DNA of 64,000 bases from Datisca glomerata (taxonomy: Eukaryota > Streptophyta > Magnoliopsida > Cucurbitales > Datiscaceae): NCBI GenBank assembly GCA_003255025.1, contig QANY01007975.1, forward strand, positions 124,001 to 188,000, in the 5' to 3' direction. Position numbers and translations under genes: made by a program. The notes under the pieces are model-generated. The model saw only the letters and a program-made list of their open reading frames with translations, made no database searches and was not told the DNA's origin. Within the stretch, counting starts at the first letter, position 1. The number at the start of each line of letters is the position of its first letter. This document shows positions 59,230 through 64,000 of this stretch, piece after piece.

Positions 59230-61190
59230 AGTTTTCTTTTAGTGAAGTGCTATACAACAATTTACAAACTGCCGGAACCTTTTTTATAGCTAACACGACA
59301 GTATTGAATGCTTCCAAGTCCCTAAAGCCAATGCCTGTTTTGATTTTACTCTTACACAATTTCAATTGAGAGTACCATCTAAGACTAATTCTATCATTAT
59401 CCTTAGACCACCATCAAGCAAAAATAGCAGATTGAGCTTAATGTAGATAGATTTAGGCAATTTGAAGATATGTATAGCATAAGAGGGTAAGGCTTGTGCG
59501 ACAACCTTTAAGAGAACCTCTTCTCCCCCAAGTGATAGAAGATTGGATCTCCAACTAGAGACCCTGCTATCCATTCTTTCCAGAAGAGTAGCATAAAGGA
59601 TGGTTTTAGAAGAGCTTTAATCAGTAGGCAGACCTAAGTATAGCTCCTGACTAGAACTAATTGGGATATTCAAAATACTAGCAAGAGAAGATTGTTTAAA
59701 AGCACATGTGTTTTTACTTAACCGAATACAACTTTTTCTAAGGTTAACCCTCTCCCCAGAAGCATTACAATATTTATCAATGCAAAACTTAAGATTGAGA
59801 CAAGATTTAACATTAGCTTCACAGAAAAAGAGGTAGTCAACAACAAATAAAAGATGGGAGATAGGAGGACAGATCATTTTCATAATAACATGATCCATCA
59901 AGCCATTAGAAGCAGATTTATTTAAGCATCTAGGAAGAGATTCAACAGTCATAATGACGAGGTAGGGAGACCCGAGATGGAGGACATATCCTTTTTATAA
60001 TAACATGATCAATCAAGCCATTAGAAGCAGATTTATTTAAGCATCTAGAAGAGATTCAGCAACCATAATGAAGATGTAGGGAGACAGGTCTCCCTGCCTA
60101 AGGTCTTTTTGAGGCTTAAAAGAAGCATAAGGGTTACCATTAATAATGATTCTGTAACTAGCAAAAGAGATATAAAGCATGATTCAGATAATCACAGAGT
60201 GATGAAAATCTAATTTAAGAAGCAAATTCTTAAGGTAAGTCCAATCAATTCTATCAAAAGCCTTTGTCATATCAGTTTACATATCCAAAACACCCTTTCT
60301 GTCTCTCTTTTTTTTAATATGATGAATGCTTCCTCAGATAAAATGATGTATCTTGTATAAGCCAACCACTAACAAAAGCAGACGGGTTCTCAGAAATAAA
60401 AGAAGCAATAAAGGCTTAATTCTATTAATAATTATTCCGGAGAAAACTTTATAACTAAAATTTCAAAGAGCAATAGACCTGAAATCACTAGGATTATCAG
60501 GCTGATCAACTTTATGAATGATGGAAATGAAAGTCTCATTGACAGAGTTAGGCAGATAGTTTCTATAAAAAAAATTTAAGGCTGTTTTCCAAAGGATTAC
60601 CAACCAAATCTGATTTTTTTTTTTTAGAAATGACAAGACATTCCATCTGGAACAGGGACTTTCTTCGCCACATAATGAGAACACATCATTCTTAACTTCA
60701 TCAACGAAAATTGGCAAAATTAAAGAGTTATTGCAGTTATCATCAATGAAAGAGTCAATATGGCTAAGGACTCAATCTTTATTAGAGGTAGGTTCTTTAG
60801 AATAGATGTTCTTAAAGTGATCAAGCATAGTATTAGCTAAATCAACATCATCATAAACCCAATTATCTATGTTATTCCTAAGCCTAATTCTGTTTCTAGC
60901 TTTTATTTTGAGAACAAAAGTATGGAAAAAAGAAGTAATTTTATCACCAAATTTAAGCCATTGGTTCTTGGCCCTAATGCCTCGGTAGATCTCCTCTCTT
61001 CTTTTTTTTTTTCCATAAATTGCCTAGGTGCTCCTTAATAACAGATTTTCTAGTTCTCTGATAGTCAACAGCATCATTTAGATTCAAAAGTTCATCCTTA
61101 AGAAGATCCATCTCCTTATTAGAATTACTATTCTTGTTTTGAATCCAGTTTTTGACCTCTGCCCTCGACAGTACTCTACAGTTATGAGGG
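59230..61190 (-). mobile_element. Decayed L1-type LINE, reverse transcriptase region
   Basis: Minus-strand pieces in order: upstream part near 61000-60780 (AKNQWLKFGDKITSFFHTF, then NRIRLRNNIDNWV); RT entry 60717-60463 (VNETFISIIHKVDQPDNPSD, FRSIAL); LRQGDLSPYIFIMVAESL near 60090; 59952-59617 with ISHLLFVVDYLFFCEANVKS, where the FADD active site reads VVDY; and 59574-59362 (SSWRSNLLSLGGEEVLLKVV). Text similar to GFRDLEAFNTVVLA continues to about 59240. Stops, frameshifts and a 115-bp direct duplication make it dead. The endonuclease end and a defined poly(A) end were not found. Confidence 0.85.
59882..60084. repeat. 115-bp offset direct duplication inside the LINE
   Basis: The segment around taacatgatc(c/a)atcaagcc at 59886 recurs at 60001 and stays similar through to aggtagggagac / gatgtagggagac at 59971 and 60084. 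It duplicates RT coding text just upstream (element sense) of the active site. Confidence 0.85.
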
Positions 61191-61473
61191 GCTCAACATA
61201 TCTGGGTCCAATCATATCGGAATCCATATGAGTTGAACCCATAAAGTGAGGAAGAGATCATTCATTTTTGTCCAATATTCTAGTTCGGTCAAATCTTTGC
61301 CGTCCTAGAAGGCCGAGATAGGCCAAACTGCTTGCCGTTGGATTACCTAATGACAAACAATCCCGAACAATTTCATTACCGGTTTTACCTTTTAAGTAAG
61401 TAATTGAACATGTTTTCATTAATTTAGATATTATTAAAAATTTGAAATAGTTGTATTAAAATAATTTTAAATA

Positions 61474-61680
61474 ACCTCTAGCACAATTAGTCATAGGTTT
61501 GCACGTCCCAAGTCGTAGGTTTGAAGCATGAGTATGATTCTCGTGACCATCGGCCCTAAGTGATGTGTGATCATCCGCTTTATGTGGTGCACTTATGAAA
61601 AATTCTTAGTCGAGTGCCTATGTACTCCCGATATTAGTCAGAGAACTACTCTTCGAAGATCCTGTAATTATCTAAAAAAA
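61474..61680 (+). mobile_element. tRNA-derived SINE with 7-bp target duplication
   Basis: The unit begins acctctagcacaattagtca, with an A-box-like tagcacaattagtcatagg, and a B-box-like aggtttgaagc near 61530 (consensus GGTTCGANNCC). After about 150 more bases it ends in taattatctaaaaaaa. It is flanked by identical ttaaata at 61467-61473 and 61681-61687, directly abutting both ends. The size (about 207 bp), pol III boxes, A-tail and target duplication together fit a plant SINE. Confidence 0.68.
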
Positions 61681-61687
61681 TTAAATA

Positions 61688-62220
61688 CTATTATCGGACC
61701 AGTTTTATTGAATAATAAATTTTCTTAGAAATTAATATTCATTTTCTTGTTTACGTTTTATCTAATTTGTTTTTCAAAATCACAAACGAGACAGATAATA
61801 AATAGTAAGATCACAAGTTATAATCCATCACTACAATTTGTAGGAAAGAAGATTGGCAGCTGATAGACTGATAGTTTTCAAAATAGGCAAAAGAAGAAGA
61901 AGAAGATTGGCAACTGATTGTAGGAAATTTCACTGAATCAAATATATATGTACCTTTTGTGCTAAGCTATTAAATTCCACTTTCACACCCTGAAAACAAG
62001 ACCAATACTAATTGGATGAAGATAAGCACTCTAGCATCTGTACAAAACTATACTACCTTTGACTTGGTATAGTCTTATAACACATCTTAAATGGCTGTTT
62101 GATCTCATCCCCATCTTCTTCATTTCCATATGTTAGAAGGCTATACCAAATTATCATTGTTAGCAGAATCAGAGATGGCCCATAAGACCTGATCACCTCA
62201 CCCACCAGGCTATGACAACT
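61688..62220. other. Spacer downstream of the PADRE gene
   Basis: AT-rich. It includes the 3' UTR region of the minus-strand gene ending at 62221. A short direct duplication (gaagattggca(g/a)ctgat) occurs at 61849 and 61902. Confidence 0.5.
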
Positions 62221-62682
62221 TCACTCGCTTTCTTCAGGAATGGCCTCAAGCTTTGGCCTCCAATTCGTCGAACAATCAACAGAACAAGAAGCTGATCTTT
62301 TTTCTAGCCCTTCAAGCATCTCCTCAACTGACATGTTTCTTGTCAGCAAATCTTGTAGCTGTTGCTTTGTTATAACAATTTTGATCCTCTTCACACTGTT
62401 GGTATCATTAGACGAAACATCCTGAGAATTAACAGGGAGCATGTAATACACTTTCCCCATCTTCAATTCATAGTTTGGAGGTAGCTGCTCTGAAGCTTCT
62501 TTTGAGACACCTATAAACAAACCAGAAAAATTTACCAATACGTCCTTAACCGGTCTGGGTGAAGTGAACTCTAGCATCTTCCCATCTGTCCTCACAACCT
62601 GCAAGACTCTGCTTTGTTTAGCTCCAACACCTCCATTGCAGAAAGGTTTACTTAATTTACAGTGAACAAAAAGATTGCCCAT
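62221..62682 (-). CDS. DUF4228/PADRE-domain protein
   Basis: Single-exon minus-strand gene of 153 residues. It starts MGNLFVHCKLSKP, with glycine at position 2 and a nearby cysteine, the context for N-myristoylation and possible palmitoylation. The body follows the DUF4228 (PADRE) pattern: VLQVVRTDGKMLEFTSPRPV, KDVLVNFSG, LPPNYELKMGKVYYMLP (a highly characteristic motif), then KIVITKQQLQDLLTRNMSVE. The acidic end reads PKLEAIPEESE. Known family members are small plant proteins often induced by pathogen or abiotic stress; their biochemical role is unknown. Length and single exon are usual for the family. Membrane attachment is inference from the N-terminus. Confidence 0.93.
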   Translation of the reverse strand: MGNLFVHCKLSKPFCNGGVGAKQSRVLQVVRTDGKMLEFTSPRPVKDVLVNFSGLFIGVSKEASEQLPPNYELKMGKVYYMLPVNSQDVSSNDTNSVKRIKIVITKQQLQDLLTRNMSVEEMLEGLEKRSASCSVDCSTNWRPKLEAIPEESE

Positions 62683-63225
62683 TTTTCACAGAAGGATTCT
62701 GAGTTGGAGAAGAAGGAAAGAAAAGTTTTATGTTTTTAAGGCTAATAAAGTATGGGCTGCAATTGGAGTGGAAGCCTTAAGAATGTGCAATTGGGATTTT
62801 ATAAAATATGTAAGAAAATCAAAAGGGTAAAAAACAAAGGGGGAAGAGATAAATTGTCAACACGCATGCATAGAGAAGTCGGTTAGTAGGTAGCGGCGAA
62901 TTGGCAGTGCTTAGCTTGGCTGTCTATCAACTTCATTAACACACACTGTCGTTAATACTTTGTCTAATGTCTATCAACTTCATTAAATTGCAAGTGGCAA
63001 AGCAACAAAGGAGGGGTTGGGACTAAATGAAACAGTGTTAGAGTGGTCCATGGACTAATCAACATATCTTGATGGATCTTGATCCCCTGTAGTTGAGAGC
63101 GTATCTGCAATTGATATGTTCAGATCTAAACATACAGTTCAAATGTAAAAAAGAATTGAATAGAAAAGAAAAATTAAAAATCATTTTTTTTTAAAATTGA
63201 AAAGGGAAAAACCACCCAAGATTCA
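62683..63225. other. PADRE gene upstream region
   Basis: A TATA-like stretch (minus strand, ttttataaaat, about 62793-62803) lies some 110-120 bases upstream of the start codon. An 18-base direct duplication (tgtctatcaacttcatta) occurs at about 62921 and 62969. Nothing else is recognised. Confidence 0.4.
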
Positions 63226-63857
63226 TGTAAGAAAGAACGCTGAAATGGGAGATCTCGTCAGAACGGGAAAGAATGCTGAAGTGGGGAACCTATCGCTTCT
63301 AGAACGGGGGGAAATCACTTATGGAACGGGTGACTATGCTTCTGGAACGGGTGACTAGGCTTCTGGAACGGGTGGCAATCATTTCTGGAACGGGGGACCA
63401 TCACTCCCAGAACGGGAAAGAACAATAGAACGAGAACCGACATCTCGAGAATGGGAGATCATCGCTTCCAGAATGAGAATTGACATCTCGAGAATGGGGA
63501 ATCATTATCTCATGGATAGAACAGAACATCAGAATGAAAATGAGGGTTCAAAATGACAGTCAAGTGGTTGTGATTGATTGACCCGAACCACGAGGAACCA
63601 CCAAGTGGCTATGACTGATTGAGTTATTGAGAACAAAACAGCTGAAAGGAATGAGCAAAGTAAAGAAGCTCACGCATGAAAGTAATCCCATCAGCAAAGC
63701 AAAGGGGATGTGATCATTCACTTTTTTATATTTATTATTATTGTGAGGCCTATAAGTAAAGGCTCACAGAAAAATTGAAAAGAGAGGCAATCCAAGTAAC
63801 GAAGGGCATTGCCTTTTCCCTCTTCTATTATCGACAAACTATGTAAAAAAATTTACA
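63226..63857 (+). repeat. LTR-like sequence related to the 9-kb gypsy LTR, opposite orientation
   Basis: Possible start tgtaagaaagaacgc (63226). From 63240 to 63500 it carries the same short repeats as the LTR at 8956-9766 (gaacggg, ccgacatctcgaga, gggagatcatcgc). It then shares gagggttcaaaatgacagtc and aagtggttgtgattgattga, which correspond to the reverse complement of 9360-9400. A tataagtaaa-type TATA (gcctataagtaaa) stands at about 63749. The end is uncertain: tttaca near 63857 would resemble the other LTR terminus. It could be a solo LTR or the start of an element running out of the window. Confidence 0.65.
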
Positions 63858-64000
63858 CTAGTGAATATCAACAATTTTTATGTGATTTTTCTTCTTTTTA
63901 AGGATTTTTTTACATAAATGATGGTATATTTATTCTCCCTTTCTCTTTTCAAATTATGCTATTTATTATTTATTCATAAATAGTTCTTTATACCGAAAAA
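63858..64000. other. AT-rich end of window
   Basis: No feature recognised. If an internal retroelement region starts here, the primer-site and gag signals are not within the window. Confidence 0.4.

Noticed and set aside
61500..61560. Functional tRNA gene
   Set aside because: The tRNA-like head lacks a closed cloverleaf and is joined to a SINE body with an A-tail.

Overview
The window is nuclear DNA of a flowering plant, most likely a eudicot. It is AT-rich, has GT/AG-spliced genes with short introns, and carries degraded plant-type Ty3/gypsy, Ty1/copia, L1-like and SINE elements. Its protein families (IQ67-domain, chloroplast small heat-shock, DUF4228/PADRE) are typical of land plants. I cannot name the species.

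Layout. Positions 1-9766 hold a degraded Ty3/gypsy element read on the minus strand: an LTR at about 8956-9766, then gag, protease, RT, RNase H and integrase running leftward. Downstream of its integrase lies an antisense, apparently spliced ORF remnant (540-2671). Gene A (10497-16529, +) has 15 coding exons and an 815-residue product. After it comes AT-rich DNA, then an LTR-bounded non-autonomous Ty3/gypsy derivative (20382-26997) filled with tandem repeats. A complete but dead Ty1/copia element follows (27614-36911), flanked by a perfect 5-bp target duplication. Gene B (38566-46101, +) is a paralogue of gene A with the same 15-exon structure (804 residues); a 5'-truncated LINE sits in its fifth intron. 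The two genes look like a former tandem pair separated by about 22 kb, at least 16 kb of it the two LTR elements.

The right part holds three ordinary genes: an IQ67-domain calmodulin-binding protein (47543-49876, -, 547 aa), a chloroplast small heat-shock protein of the HSP21 type (53505-54384, +, 226 aa, two exons), and a DUF4228/PADRE protein (62221-62682, -, 153 aa). Between them are a palindromic tandem array (54948-55320), a terminal-inverted-repeat element (about 56855-58045), a dead LINE (about 59230-61190, -) and a SINE with a 7-bp target duplication (61474-61680). An LTR-like sequence related to the 9-kb LTR, but in the opposite orientation, closes the window (63226 onward).

The genes do not form a pathway. 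The main story is a duplicated gene of unknown function and the successive transposon insertions around and inside its two copies. I see no CRISPR array, rRNA or tRNA gene. Exon borders were placed by reading frame, splice consensus and comparison between the two paralogues; no transcript data were used.
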